41,589 nucleotides of DNA from Acidovorax sp. (GTDB taxonomy: Bacteria > Pseudomonadota > Gammaproteobacteria > Burkholderiales > Burkholderiaceae_C), in the NCBI GenBank assembly GCA_030692685.1, contig JAUXZO010000216.1:1-41589 (forward strand), read 5' to 3'. This document shows, in pieces, positions 1-8,108 of the stretch (position 1 is its first letter; each line of letters starts with the position of its first letter). The position numbers were made by a program, and so were the translations under genes. The notes below the pieces were generated by a model, which did not search any database, was not told the origin of the DNA, and worked only from the letters and a program-made list of their open reading frames with translations.

Positions 1-178
1 TCAGGCCGGTCTTCTGGCTTGGAGTCATCTGCCTTGACACACCTTCCCAGCTTGGCAGCCAGTGGCATTTGTGAGCGGCATCGTCCTTACAGCGTTGGGC
101 ACGCGGCGGATTCGCACCGCCTTCCCGATTCTCCCGTTGCCTCTGAGCGGCATTGGGCACCTGAAGCTTCGAATGGTA
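1..178 (-). ncRNA. Cobalamin (B12) riboswitch, left edge
   Basis: Read on the minus strand, this stretch carries the conserved landmarks of an adenosylcobalamin aptamer in the right order: an early GGTGCC, then GGGAGAATCGGGAAGG, a GCGGTGCGAATCCGC hairpin, AACGCTGTAAGG, GCCACTG, TGGGAAGGTG and the closing GCCAGAAGACCGGCC. It begins about 40 bases beyond the stop codon of the symporter gene and its 3' end falls at base 1, so the gene it controls lies outside the window to the left. The middle block (GTGCCCAACGCTGTAA) deviates from the usual GCCCCCGCAACTGT, but the two flanking arms are clear. Limits are approximate. Confidence 0.85.
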
Positions 179-215
179 GCAGCCCAGTGCGCCCCATCCG
201 TTCAAGTACTGGCTC

Positions 216-1127
216 TCAACTCGCCAGTACCGAACCGTCCTTGGCGCGGTCGCGGGCCAGCGCTTCGGCCACGCTCTTGCGTCGGAAGAACACCGTCACG
301 ATGCTGGACGTGATCACGATGAAAAGCGAGTACAGCACAGGTATCAGTAGCACCTCCTGCTGCATGGGGCCGGTAAAGGTCAGCGTCACGATCAGCACCG
401 CCAGCGGGCCGTTCTGAATGCCGGTCTCCAGCGCGATGGTGCGGCTGCGGTTCGGGTCCTGCTTGAGCAGCCGGGCCAGTACATACCCCAGCCCGATGCC
501 GAAGATGCCCAGCCCGATGGCGGCAAAGAACACGTACCACGGGGTGCCGGCCAGCAGCATGTGGTTGCGTGGAATCCAGGTGAACACCAGGAACAGAATC
601 ACCGCCACCCCGAGCATGCCACCCAGCAGTTCAATGGTGGCACCTATGTTGGGGTTGAGCTTGCGCAGCACCATGCCGAGGACGGTGGGCACCAGCAGCA
701 CAAACAGCACCTGCGCAACGTTGCCTGCCGGAATCTTGAAATCACCGCTCAGTCCGGCCAGCTGCGAGTAAAACTCCAGCAGCGCGGGCACCATGCCCAG
801 CGCGACCAGCGACGACACCGAGGTCATCATGATCGACAGCGCCAGCACCGCCTTGCTGAAGTAGGTGAAGATGTTGGACGTGGTGCCGCCCGGCATGCAG
901 GCCATGAGGATCAGGCCCACTGTCAGGCCCTGCGACAGGTCCAGCGCCTGTGCCAGCACAAAGCCCAGCAGCGGCATGATGCCGTACTGGCACACCACGC
1001 CCACGATGACGCCCTTGGGCTTGCGAAAGGCGATGCGGAAGTCGCGCCAGGTGAGCGATGCGCCCATGCCGAGCATGATGACGATCATCATGATGCCCAG
1101 CAGCTTGGTCTCGAATTCGGAGATCAT
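216..1127 (-). CDS. Bile acid:sodium symporter (BASS) family transporter
   Basis: Encodes about 303 residues rich in hydrophobic helices (roughly nine or ten), with no cleavable signal. The pattern, including the conserved MACMPGGTTSN-type segment about one third in, fits the BASS family (ASBT/NTCP/PanS fold), which usually imports organic anions with sodium; the substrate cannot be told from sequence. I chose the ATG that gives MISEFETK because the only upstream in-frame start is a TTG inside the end of fadD, and AAAGAG lies a suitable distance before this ATG. It follows fadD by about 40 bases on the same strand, so the two are probably cotranscribed. The gene ends just before a cobalamin riboswitch that serves the next gene leftward, so it is not itself expected to be riboswitch-controlled. 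Confidence 0.85.
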   Translation of the reverse strand: MISEFETKLLGIMMIVIMLGMGASLTWRDFRIAFRKPKGVIVGVVCQYGIMPLLGFVLAQALDLSQGLTVGLILMACMPGGTTSNIFTYFSKAVLALSIMMTSVSSLVALGMVPALLEFYSQLAGLSGDFKIPAGNVAQVLFVLLVPTVLGMVLRKLNPNIGATIELLGGMLGVAVILFLVFTWIPRNHMLLAGTPWYVFFAAIGLGIFGIGLGYVLARLLKQDPNRSRTIALETGIQNGPLAVLIVTLTFTGPMQQEVLLIPVLYSLFIVITSSIVTVFFRRKSVAEALARDRAKDGSVLAS

Positions 1128-1165
1128 GTTGGAGTACTCTTTGTCAGGATGAAGGGGGCGGGGGC

Positions 1166-2914
1166 TCAAGCCCGGTTCAGCTCTTCGGCCACGGCCTTGC
1201 GCAGGTCCTTGCGCAGCACCTTGCCGACAGGGCTCTTGGGCAGCTCATCGCGCACCACCACCAGCTTGGGCACCTTGTAGGCCGCCAGGTGCTGCTTGCA
1301 GTGGGCGATCACGTCGGCCGGCATCACCTCCTTGGCGTGGTCGGGGTTTTGCACCACATAGGCGCGCACCGCTTCGCCGGTCTTGGCGTCGGGGACGCCA
1401 ATCACGGCCACCTCCAGCACGTGGTCCATGTCGGCGATCACGTCCTCCACCTCGTTGGGGTACACATTGAAGCCCGACACCAAAATCATGTCCTTCTTGC
1501 GGTCCACGATGCGCATGAATCCGCCTTCGTCCATCACGGCCACATCGCCGGTGGCGAACCAGCCGTTGTTCATCACCTTGGCAGTCTCTTCTTCGGCGTT
1601 CCAGTAGCCCTTCATCACCTGCGGGCCACGCACCCAGATCTCGCCCGGTGCGCCGGCTGCCACGTCCTGGCCCTGGTCGTCCACCAGGCGCACGTCGGTG
1701 CCCGGAGCAGGAATGCCGATGCTGCCGTCGCGCGGCGTGCCGGTCAGCGGGTTGAAACTCACCACCGGCGCGGTTTCGGTCAGGCCGTAACCCTCGGCAA
1801 TCGGCGTCTTGGTCAGCTCGCGCCAGCGCTGCGCAACCGTCGTGTGCAGCGCGGTGCCGCCCGAGATGGACGCCTTGAGCGTCTGGGGCGGGTAAGCCAC
1901 GAACCACTCCTCGTTCAGCAGGCCGTTGAACAGGGTGTTGACCCCCGTCATCCAGGTGATGGGGAAATTCTCCATGGCGCGTTGCAGGCTCTGCACCGGC
2001 CGCGGGTTGGGGATCAGCACGTTGTGCCCACCAATCGACAGAAAGCCCAGCAGGTTGGCCGTGAAGGCGAAGATGTGATACAGCGGCAGTGCCGTCAGCA
2101 CGCATTCCTCGCCCATGGTCATGTGGGTCTGGCCCATGGCGCGGGTCTGCTGGATATTGTTCAGCAAGTTGTCGTGCGTCAGCATCGCCCCCTTGCTCAC
2201 GCCGGTAGTTCCGCCGGTGTACTGGAGCAAGGCCAGGTCGTGGCGGCCCACACTTTCCCAGTAGGCGCGGGCGGGCGTCTTGGTCAGCGTGGCGCGCCCC
2301 TGGGTCAATGCATCCTTCAGGCGCACATGGGGCACCGACACCGGCGGCAACACCCGGTTCCAGTAATGTTGCACGCCGCGCACAATGGCGCCAGGCACGG
2401 TCGGAAAGAACTCCGAAATCGCCGCCAGCACCACCTTCTCGATCCCCGTCTTGGCAAGCACCGCCGGCAGCTTGTCGGCAAACATGTCCACCATCACCAG
2501 CACCTTGGCGCCTGCGTTGTTGAACTGGTGGATCATCTCCGTCTCGGTGTAGAGCGGGTTGGTGTTCACCAGCACACAGCCGGCCTTGAACACACCCAGG
2601 GCTGCCACCGGGTAGCCCAGGCTATTGGGCATTTGCACCGCCACGCGGTCGCCCGCCTTCAGGCCCGCCACGGCACGCAGGTAACCAGCAAACGCGTCTG
2701 AAAGTTCGTCCACCTGCTCAAAGCTCAGGCGGCCATTCATGCCGTTGGGCACCACGCAACTGAAGGCGGCCTTCACCTTGCTTTCCGCCTGCCACTTCTT
2801 GCAGCACTCGTGGGTCAGTTCGGCCAGGTTGCGGTGCGGCACCGACTCCAGCTCCTGGGCAATGCCCACCTGCTGGTACGACGGGTGCCAGGGTCTTACA
2901 GGCAATTCAGTCAT
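1166..2914 (-). CDS. fadD: Long-chain fatty acid-CoA ligase
   Basis: Acyl-CoA synthetase of the ANL superfamily, activating fatty acids to acyl-CoA through an acyl-adenylate for beta-oxidation or lipid synthesis. Visible motifs are the AMP-binding P-loop QYTGGTTGVSKG (about residue 230), GYGLTETAP (about 374), the GWFATGD hinge region (about 450), the DRKKDMILVSG segment, and the C-terminal GKVLRK carrying the adenylation lysine (about 563). The start is placed at the ATG of MTELPVRPW, giving 582 residues, the usual length; a longer in-frame extension upstream has no family resemblance. No strong ribosome-binding site is seen. A TetR-type inverted repeat lies 30 bases upstream. The gene is separated from cobQ by a 387-base gap holding a strong palindrome, so it probably has its own promoter. 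Confidence 0.93.
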   Translation of the reverse strand: MTELPVRPWHPSYQQVGIAQELESVPHRNLAELTHECCKKWQAESKVKAAFSCVVPNGMNGRLSFEQVDELSDAFAGYLRAVAGLKAGDRVAVQMPNSLGYPVAALGVFKAGCVLVNTNPLYTETEMIHQFNNAGAKVLVMVDMFADKLPAVLAKTGIEKVVLAAISEFFPTVPGAIVRGVQHYWNRVLPPVSVPHVRLKDALTQGRATLTKTPARAYWESVGRHDLALLQYTGGTTGVSKGAMLTHDNLLNNIQQTRAMGQTHMTMGEECVLTALPLYHIFAFTANLLGFLSIGGHNVLIPNPRPVQSLQRAMENFPITWMTGVNTLFNGLLNEEWFVAYPPQTLKASISGGTALHTTVAQRWRELTKTPIAEGYGLTETAPVVSFNPLTGTPRDGSIGIPAPGTDVRLVDDQGQDVAAGAPGEIWVRGPQVMKGYWNAEEETAKVMNNGWFATGDVAVMDEGGFMRIVDRKKDMILVSGFNVYPNEVEDVIADMDHVLEVAVIGVPDAKTGEAVRAYVVQNPDHAKEVMPADVIAHCKQHLAAYKVPKLVVVRDELPKSPVGKVLRKDLRKAVAEELNRA

Positions 2915-2943
2915 GGAGTTGTTCGCGGAAAGGTTAAAAAAAA

Positions 2944-2957
2944 CGAACGGTAGTTCG
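2944..2957. promoter_or_regulatory. Candidate TetR-type operator upstream of fadD
   Basis: CGAAC-GGTA-GTTCG is a perfect five-base inverted repeat with a four-base spacer, 30 bases upstream of the fadD start codon. Fatty-acid ligase genes in proteobacteria are often repressed by TetR-family regulators that bind short palindromes of this form. The assignment is by position and symmetry only; no regulator gene is present nearby. Confidence 0.35.
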
Positions 2958-3211
2958 GAACTGGCGGATGTTAGCCAAGCCCGGTCCGTATTTCTGGACG
3001 CAGTTCTCAGTTTTACGCCGGGGTTTTCCCGCTTGTGGCAAACGCGCATGGCCGATCGCGACCGTGCGGTCTGGGTCTTTTTTTGAGCTCTGCCAGGTGG
3101 CGTAGAGCGCCAGGCGCGTGCAGGACGTAATGCGACTACGTGACCATGGTAGAGAACGCGAATAGCACCAGCGCTGGCGCACACCCAGGGCGCGTAAAAA
3201 CTCCTCTTTTG

Positions 3212-3250
3212 ATAGCTGTTAGCGCTTTACAGATATGCGCTAACAGCTAT
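3212..3250. repeat. Palindromic repeat, copy A (between cobQ and fadD)
   Basis: A perfect 14-base inverted repeat (ATAGCTGTTAGCGC at 3212-3225 and its complement at 3237-3250) with an 11-base loop. It lies 52 bases past the cobQ stop. In the minus direction the hairpin is followed by AAAAGAGGAG and then five T, so it could serve as a weak terminator for the B12 cluster. It belongs to the family represented by copies B-E. The rest of the 2915-3301 gap holds the candidate fadD operator and nothing else I can recognise. Confidence 0.75.
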
Positions 3251-3301
3251 TTCTGCTTGAAATAATCAGCGCCGCACCCGGGCGCGCTCCATCGCGGGGA
3301 C

Positions 3302-4834
3302 TTATCCAGCGTCGGCTTGCGCGACAAGTGCGTCCAGCACACCAGGTTCGAAGTGCCGGGCAACTTCATCGGCCAGCCCATCAAACACCGCCTCCATCGT
3401 GGGCGCATGGACTCCAAACAGGGCTTTCATAACGGCAGGGTCTTCAAACAAACCGTGCAGGTACACGCCCAGCACATTGCCCGCCGGATTCTGCCAAGCG
3501 ATGCCACGGATGACTTCTCGCGCCACATCGCCTCGCGCGGCCATGGCCGGGTGCTGGGCCGTCTGGCCGTGGTGGATTTCGTAGCCGGTGACGGGTACAC
3601 CTGCCAATGCCGCCCACGTCCCCTGCACCGCACCAAACTGCGCCTGCGTGCGCAGCACGGTTTTGGCGACCTCGAAGGTGGTGACCAGGGGTAGCAGACC
3701 CAGGCCCGGCGCGTTGCCGTCGATTCCCGCCGTGTCGATCAGCGCCTCGCCCAGCATCTGCAAGCCACCACACACGCCCAGTACCGAGCCGCCCTGCCCT
3801 GCATGCTGGGCAATGGCGCTGTCCAGCCCTTGCGCGCGCAGCCAGGCCAGGTCGGCGGCGGTGGACTTGGAGCCTGGCAACACCACCCAATCGGTGGGTT
3901 TCAGCCCACCCAGGTCGGCCGGGCTGCGGGCCCAGAACAAGCGCACACCGGGTACGTTCTTGAGGGGCTGGAACTCGTCCAGATTGCTGATGCGCGGATA
4001 GGCCACCACGGCCACGGTGGTGTGCACGGTGCCCGTTGCGGTGCTGCGGTCGTCGAACACCCCGTCTTCTTCCGGCAGGCCATGGTGCCAGTTCATCGGT
4101 ATCGTTGCCACGGTGGGCACACCGGTCAGGTCCTGCAGCATCTGCGGTGCGGGAGCCAGCAGGGTGGCGTCGCCACGAAACTTGTTGAGCACAAAGCCGT
4201 GGATCAGCGTGCGTTCGTCCTCGGGCAGCAGCGCCCAGGTGCCATACAAGTGGGCAAAAGCCCCACCCCGGTCGATGTCGGTCACCAGCAGGCAGCGCGC
4301 ATTGGCATGGCGGGCCACGCGCATGTTGACGATGTCGCTGGCGTGCAGGTTGATCTCGGCGGGCGAGCCTGCGCCTTCGATGACGACCACGTCGTTCTCT
4401 GCGCGCAGCGCATCGAGTGCAGCGGCGATCTGCGGCCATACCTTTTCGCTGCGGCCGCGCCAGGGCATGGCCGTGAGTTCTGCGCTCACCTGCCCCATCA
4501 ACACCACCTGGCTGTGCGTGTCAGCCTCAGGCTTGAGCAGCAGCGGGTTCATGCGCACCTCAGGCTCGGCGCGTGCGGCCAGAGCCTGGAAATACTGGGC
4601 GCTGCCGATCTCGCCCCCGGCGCCAGAAGCGCCGACTCCCAAGCCCTTGCCACCCGGGCCGGGCACCACCCGCGCGTTGTTGCTCATGTTCTGCGCCTTG
4701 AAGGGCGCGACCTTGAGACCCAGGTTGCTGTAGTAGCGGCACAGCGCGGTGGTGAGCCAACTTTTGCCAGCGCCGCTGGTGGTGCCCAGCACCATCACGC
4801 AGCGGGCCAATTTGGAAGTCGTGTTTGAAGTCAA
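3302..4834 (-). CDS. cobQ: Cobyric acid synthase (glutamine-hydrolysing)
   Basis: Carries out ATP- and glutamine-dependent amidation of the b, d, e and g side chains of adenosylcobyrinic acid a,c-diamide. The N-terminal dethiobiotin-synthetase-like domain has the P-loop GTTSGAGKS (residues 17-25) and FKAQNMSNN. The C-terminal class I-type glutaminase domain has VLGVCGGLQMLG with the nucleophilic Cys near 354, and a His in HGLFEDP near 460. At 510 residues it is slightly long because of a Gly-rich insertion (about residues 57-68) between NNARVV and GGEIGSAQ. No ATG precedes the conserved start, so translation probably begins at the TTG that overlaps the DUF3037 stop codon as TTGA. It is the last gene of the B12 cluster. 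Confidence 0.93.
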   Translation of the reverse strand: MTSNTTSKLARCVMVLGTTSGAGKSWLTTALCRYYSNLGLKVAPFKAQNMSNNARVVPGPGGKGLGVGASGAGGEIGSAQYFQALAARAEPEVRMNPLLLKPEADTHSQVVLMGQVSAELTAMPWRGRSEKVWPQIAAALDALRAENDVVVIEGAGSPAEINLHASDIVNMRVARHANARCLLVTDIDRGGAFAHLYGTWALLPEDERTLIHGFVLNKFRGDATLLAPAPQMLQDLTGVPTVATIPMNWHHGLPEEDGVFDDRSTATGTVHTTVAVVAYPRISNLDEFQPLKNVPGVRLFWARSPADLGGLKPTDWVVLPGSKSTAADLAWLRAQGLDSAIAQHAGQGGSVLGVCGGLQMLGEALIDTAGIDGNAPGLGLLPLVTTFEVAKTVLRTQAQFGAVQGTWAALAGVPVTGYEIHHGQTAQHPAMAARGDVAREVIRGIAWQNPAGNVLGVYLHGLFEDPAVMKALFGVHAPTMEAVFDGLADEVARHFEPGVLDALVAQADAG

Positions 4835-5223
4835 GGCAGCGGGCGGACCATGCGGTCCATGATGTGTTCGAGTGCCGACGCCGCATCGGTGCAGCGGCCG
4901 GTGTGCACGGGGGAGGTCTGGATGATGGCGCTGCGCTTGGCGGTGAGCCAGTGAAAACGTTGGCGGTATGGCATGCGCGCAATCGGGCCACAGCCCTCGT
5001 CACCCGCGCAGATCGCCACGATGGCGGCCAGATGGCGGTGCACGGTGTCCATGTCCACCTGTGGGTCCATGGCGAGCAACCGCGTTTCATCGAGCGCGAT
5101 GGCCGCCTGCAAAAAGCCAGTGCGCTGGCACGACAGGATGACCCCCGCGTTGATGAACTCCTCGCGCTCCACGCGCGGCACCACGCGCACGATGGCGTAG
5201 TCGTACACCTCAGGCGCGTGCAT
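4831..5223 (-). CDS. DUF3037 domain protein
   Basis: A 130-residue soluble protein matching the DUF3037 type, with an N-terminal YDYAIVRVVPRVEREEFINAGV segment and a conserved C-terminal region. Its biochemical role is unknown. Genes of this family are often found directly beside a HipA-like kinase gene, as here: the start ATG lies inside the last 14 bases of the kinase gene, and its own stop overlaps the cobQ start. The tight coupling implies that the kinase and this protein are made together and may form a complex, but that is inference. Nothing in the sequence links it chemically to cobalamin. Confidence 0.8.
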   Translation of the reverse strand: MHAPEVYDYAIVRVVPRVEREEFINAGVILSCQRTGFLQAAIALDETRLLAMDPQVDMDTVHRHLAAIVAICAGDEGCGPIARMPYRQRFHWLTAKRSAIIQTSPVHTGRCTDAASALEHIMDRMVRPLP

Positions 5224-6004
5224 TGACAGCCTCCTTCAACGCATTCACCCAGGCGTCACGCCCAGCCAGGCGTGCGCAGAAGTAGTCCACATAGGCCTGG
5301 CGGTGGCTCGCGGGCGCCGACAGCGGGCCTTCGGCATGTTCCGCTCCGGCCAACGCCAGGAACTCATCGGGCACATCGGCCAGGATGCCTGCGACCACCT
5401 CGGGCGTGAGGCGCGCGGCCAGTTCGGAATCTACCTGCGCCAGCGCCGTGGCCCGGGCTAGCAGTACATGGTCGGCGATAGGCGCAAAGGGCTTGGCGGG
5501 CTGCGCCACGGCGCCGTTCCATGCGTGGTGGAACGTCAGCGACGCGCCGTGGTCGATGAGCCAGGGTTGGCGGTGCCACATGAGCAGGTTGGTGTTGCGC
5601 GCGGTGCGGTCCACATTGCCCACCAGGGCGTCGAACCACACCAGGCGCGATGCGAAATCGTCGGACACCACGTCCACTGCCGGGTCAAAATTGAGCGCAC
5701 CCGACAGGTAGTCAAGCCCCACGTTCAGGCCGCCGCTGGCGCGCACCAGGTCCTGGATCTCCGGATCGGGCTCGGTCTGCGCCAACGCGGTGTCCAGCTC
5801 TGCCAGCACGATCTCGGGAATCGGCAGGCCCAGCGCATGGGCCATGCCGCCCGCAATCATTTCGGCCAGTAGCGCTCGAACGCCCTGCCCTGCGCCACGG
5901 AACTTGAGTACGTACGTGCCCAGGTCGTCGCCTTCGACGATGGCGGGCATCGAGCCACCTTCACGCAGCGGCGTGACGTAGCGGTTGACGGTGATGGTTC
6001 TCAC
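5210..6004 (-). CDS. HipA-like kinase family protein
   Basis: A 264-residue protein with the reduced kinase layout of the HipA-like families (HipA_2 type): a phosphate-binding Lys in YVLKFRG (K34), a catalytic-loop segment GNVDRTARNTNLL (D132, N137) and a metal-binding WLIDHG (D151). It is shorter than the classical HipA toxin (about 440 residues) and lacks the N-terminal couple_hipA part; no HipB-type DNA-binding antitoxin is adjacent. Start: a GTG whose last bases overlap the cobC stop (GTGA), with GGGAGA just upstream; the longer ATG-started reading frame would run deep into cobC. It overlaps the DUF3037 gene by 14 bases. The substrate is unknown, and it could act on a protein, a nucleotide or a small molecule. 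Confidence 0.8.
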   Translation of the reverse strand: MRTITVNRYVTPLREGGSMPAIVEGDDLGTYVLKFRGAGQGVRALLAEMIAGGMAHALGLPIPEIVLAELDTALAQTEPDPEIQDLVRASGGLNVGLDYLSGALNFDPAVDVVSDDFASRLVWFDALVGNVDRTARNTNLLMWHRQPWLIDHGASLTFHHAWNGAVAQPAKPFAPIADHVLLARATALAQVDSELAARLTPEVVAGILADVPDEFLALAGAEHAEGPLSAPASHRQAYVDYFCARLAGRDAWVNALKEAVNARA

Positions 6005-7110
6005 AAGGTCTCCCTGGAACCGGTTGAAAAGGACTCGCCTCGGATGGTACGGCCCTGCTGCAGCGCTTGCCATGCAGCCGCCAACGCATCTTGCGCAGCG
6101 GGCGCCAGCACCCCCAGCCGCACGGCGCCCGGCAGCCCGAACGAAGTGGTGTCGCGCAGCTTGATACCCGCTGAACGCAGGGCCACCAAGTCGCTTTGTA
6201 GCGTGGTGCTGGCAGGCTGCGCACAGAAATAATTGGCCAGGCTGCCCGCAGACACCGCCCAACCCAAGTCATTGCACAGCGTCTGCTGGCGCGCTTTCCA
6301 GTCGCGCAGGGTAGCCAGGCTGTGCACCAGCCACTGCTGCACGCCGGGCAACACCCATGCCTGCAACAAGGCCACGCCGTGTGCCCCCACGGGCCAGGAG
6401 GGGCCCAGGGCCGTCAGCGCACGCGCCAGATCGTCGTTGCCCTCGGGGGCGATGGCATAGGCGGCGCGCACGCCCGTCAACCCCAGTGCCTTGTTGGGGG
6501 TCCACAGCTGCCAGCATGCCGATGGCAGGTGGGGCGATGGCGTGCCGGTCCACGCACCTTTGGCGTCGAGCCGCAGGGGAACATAAGCGCAATCCAGCAC
6601 GCGAAACACACTGCGGCAGTCCGCGTTGCCGTCGTCTTCAACGCGCCTATCCCCCTTCCACGCGTACGCCACGGGGTCTGAACGACCCAGCGGACTGGAC
6701 GGCTCGCAAGCCCATTGCAAACCCGCATTGGCGCCAGCGCCTCGCAACACGCCCAGGCCCCGCGCCTGCGCTGCCTGGGCATAGTCGCCATAGCTGTGCA
6801 GCGGCACGCCCACCTGGACAACGCCCAGTTGCACCGCCAGTGCGGTGATGCGGTGGATGAACTCACTGGCACTGGCCGCCAGCACGATGCGGCCGGGTAC
6901 CACGCCATGGAACGCGCCCAGCGCCTGGCGCAGTGCGGTGTAAGCCGGGTCGGGATACCGCGTGGCGTCTGCCGCCTGCACGGCACCCAGCGCCCCGGGA
7001 CAGGGGCCGCAGGCATTGCTGTTGGTCGAAAAATCAAACACAGGGATGCCGTCAGTGTCGGGTCCCCCATGCAGCGGGGCCAGCGGGGGCAAGGGCTTGA
7101 AAAGCGTCAT
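6001..7110 (-). CDS. cobC: Threonine-phosphate decarboxylase, cobalamin aminopropanol arm
   Basis: A fold-type I PLP enzyme of 369 residues related to histidinol-phosphate aminotransferase. In this position it should be the CobC/CobD-type L-threonine-O-3-phosphate decarboxylase that supplies (R)-1-amino-2-propanol phosphate to CbiB. Seen: an N-terminal FDFSTNSNACGP segment, RYPDPAY, and TPNKALGLTGVRAAYA with the PLP-binding Lys near 205. The start at MTLFKPL forms an ATGA overlap with the cbiB stop; a GTG 12 bases upstream is possible but less likely. The gene is directly followed by the HipA-like gene through a GTGA overlap. Naming differs between organisms (cobC in the aerobic nomenclature, cobD in Salmonella). 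Adjacent cbiB makes a general aminotransferase role unlikely. Confidence 0.88.
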   Translation of the reverse strand: MTLFKPLPPLAPLHGGPDTDGIPVFDFSTNSNACGPCPGALGAVQAADATRYPDPAYTALRQALGAFHGVVPGRIVLAASASEFIHRITALAVQLGVVQVGVPLHSYGDYAQAAQARGLGVLRGAGANAGLQWACEPSSPLGRSDPVAYAWKGDRRVEDDGNADCRSVFRVLDCAYVPLRLDAKGAWTGTPSPHLPSACWQLWTPNKALGLTGVRAAYAIAPEGNDDLARALTALGPSWPVGAHGVALLQAWVLPGVQQWLVHSLATLRDWKARQQTLCNDLGWAVSAGSLANYFCAQPASTTLQSDLVALRSAGIKLRDTTSFGLPGAVRLGVLAPAAQDALAAAWQALQQGRTIRGESFSTGSRETL

Positions 7111-8108
7111 GCGAACAGCCACGAGAAAACCCCCAGCATCAGCAGTTGGAGAGCCGCCACGACAGGCACCATGGCCAGAACCACCTGAGAGCCCGTGCGC
7201 GCTGCGCGCCGCGTATCCAGCGGCCCCGCCCTACGGCCTTGGCTGTTAAGCGTGTACACACCCGGTTTGGACAGGCGCACGCCCAGCGCCAGCGCCATGG
7301 CCGCCATGGGCCAACCGCTGTTGGGTGATGGCGTCTTGCGTGCCTGGCGCGACACGGCGCGCAACGTAACGCCCCGGACCACGGCAGCCAGCAGCAACGC
7401 TGTGACGCGCGCAGGCACCCACGACAGTACGTCGTCCGCCCGCGCCGCCCACTTGCCCGCCCACTGCCAGTAGCGCCCGCCGCGCATCCCCGGGTAACCC
7501 CACATGGCGTCTGCCGTATTGGCAAAGCGGTACAGCGCGGCGCCCGGCAAACCCAGCAGCGCAAACCAGAACAGCGGCGCCACCACCGAGTCGTTGAGAT
7601 TCTCGGCCAGCGACTCGATCGCGGACTCGCGCACTTGCACAGCGGTGAGCGCGCTCACGTCGCGGCTCACCAGCCGGGCCAGCTGCGCGCGCCCTGCGGG
7701 CAGCGACTGGCCCAGCGCCACTTCCACCGCCAGCACTTCGTCGCGCAGCATACGCCAGGCCAGCAGGGGCTTGAGCAGCAGCGCCAGCAATGCCGCCGCC
7801 AAGAAGACGTGAAGCATCAACACCAGGTGCTGCGCTACCCCGGCCACTACAAAAACAATAGCTGCTAGCGAACACCAGATAAGGGCGGAGCGCCAAAAAG
7901 TCTTGAAATCCTCGGCCACAGGTGATGTGGGGGCCAGCTTGTCGCCCCACCACTGCAGCGCCTTGCCCATCCACACCACCGGGTGCCCGGTTGCGGGTGG
8001 CTCGCCCAGCAGATAGTCCACGGCCAACGCCAGGGGCACGGTCAGGAAGAGCGCGAGCCAACCGGCGGTGAACATGCTGGGCAACACGTCGTGCAACGGC
8101 ACATTCAT
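7107..8108 (-). CDS. cbiB: Adenosylcobinamide-phosphate synthase
   Basis: An integral membrane protein of 333 residues that joins aminopropanol (phosphate) to adenosylcobyric acid, giving adenosylcobinamide (phosphate). Family marks are DYLLGEPPATGHPVVWMG near the N-terminus, ESLAENLNDSVVAPLFW in the middle, and NTADAMWGY followed by a C-terminal NSGWPMAAMALALGVRL. Called cobD in the aerobic nomenclature. The start ATG overlaps the jetD stop as ATGA, so it is coupled to the Wadjet operon. A palindromic-repeat copy lies inside the gene at about residues 66-86, encoding DFKTFW...LAAIVFVV without breaking the frame. It is directly followed by cobC with an ATGA overlap. Confidence 0.92.
   Translation of the reverse strand: MNVPLHDVLPSMFTAGWLALFLTVPLALAVDYLLGEPPATGHPVVWMGKALQWWGDKLAPTSPVAEDFKTFWRSALIWCSLAAIVFVVAGVAQHLVLMLHVFLAAALLALLLKPLLAWRMLRDEVLAVEVALGQSLPAGRAQLARLVSRDVSALTAVQVRESAIESLAENLNDSVVAPLFWFALLGLPGAALYRFANTADAMWGYPGMRGGRYWQWAGKWAARADDVLSWVPARVTALLLAAVVRGVTLRAVSRQARKTPSPNSGWPMAAMALALGVRLSKPGVYTLNSQGRRAGPLDTRRAARTGSQVVLAMVPVVAALQLLMLGVFSWLFA
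7851..7910. repeat. Palindromic repeat, copy B (inside cbiB)
   Basis: AATAGCTGCTAGCG followed after a short spacer by ATAAGGGCGGAGCGCC and CAAAAAGTCTTGAAATC. It matches copies A, C and D in one arm (ATAGCTGCTAGCG) and shares flanks with copy D (TTTTTG next to the arm on the minus strand). The second arm has diverged. It is translated in frame as part of a cbiB membrane segment. Confidence 0.6.

Noticed and set aside
1289..2701. A 470-codon plus-strand frame opposite fadD
   Set aside because: It is His/Val/Gly-rich in the way antisense frames of GC-rich genes are, has no family motif, and lies wholly within fadD.
5210..6004. Classical HipBA toxin-antitoxin operon
   Set aside because: The kinase is much shorter than HipA, lacks the N-terminal region, and has no HipB-type helix-turn-helix gene beside it; the partner is DUF3037.
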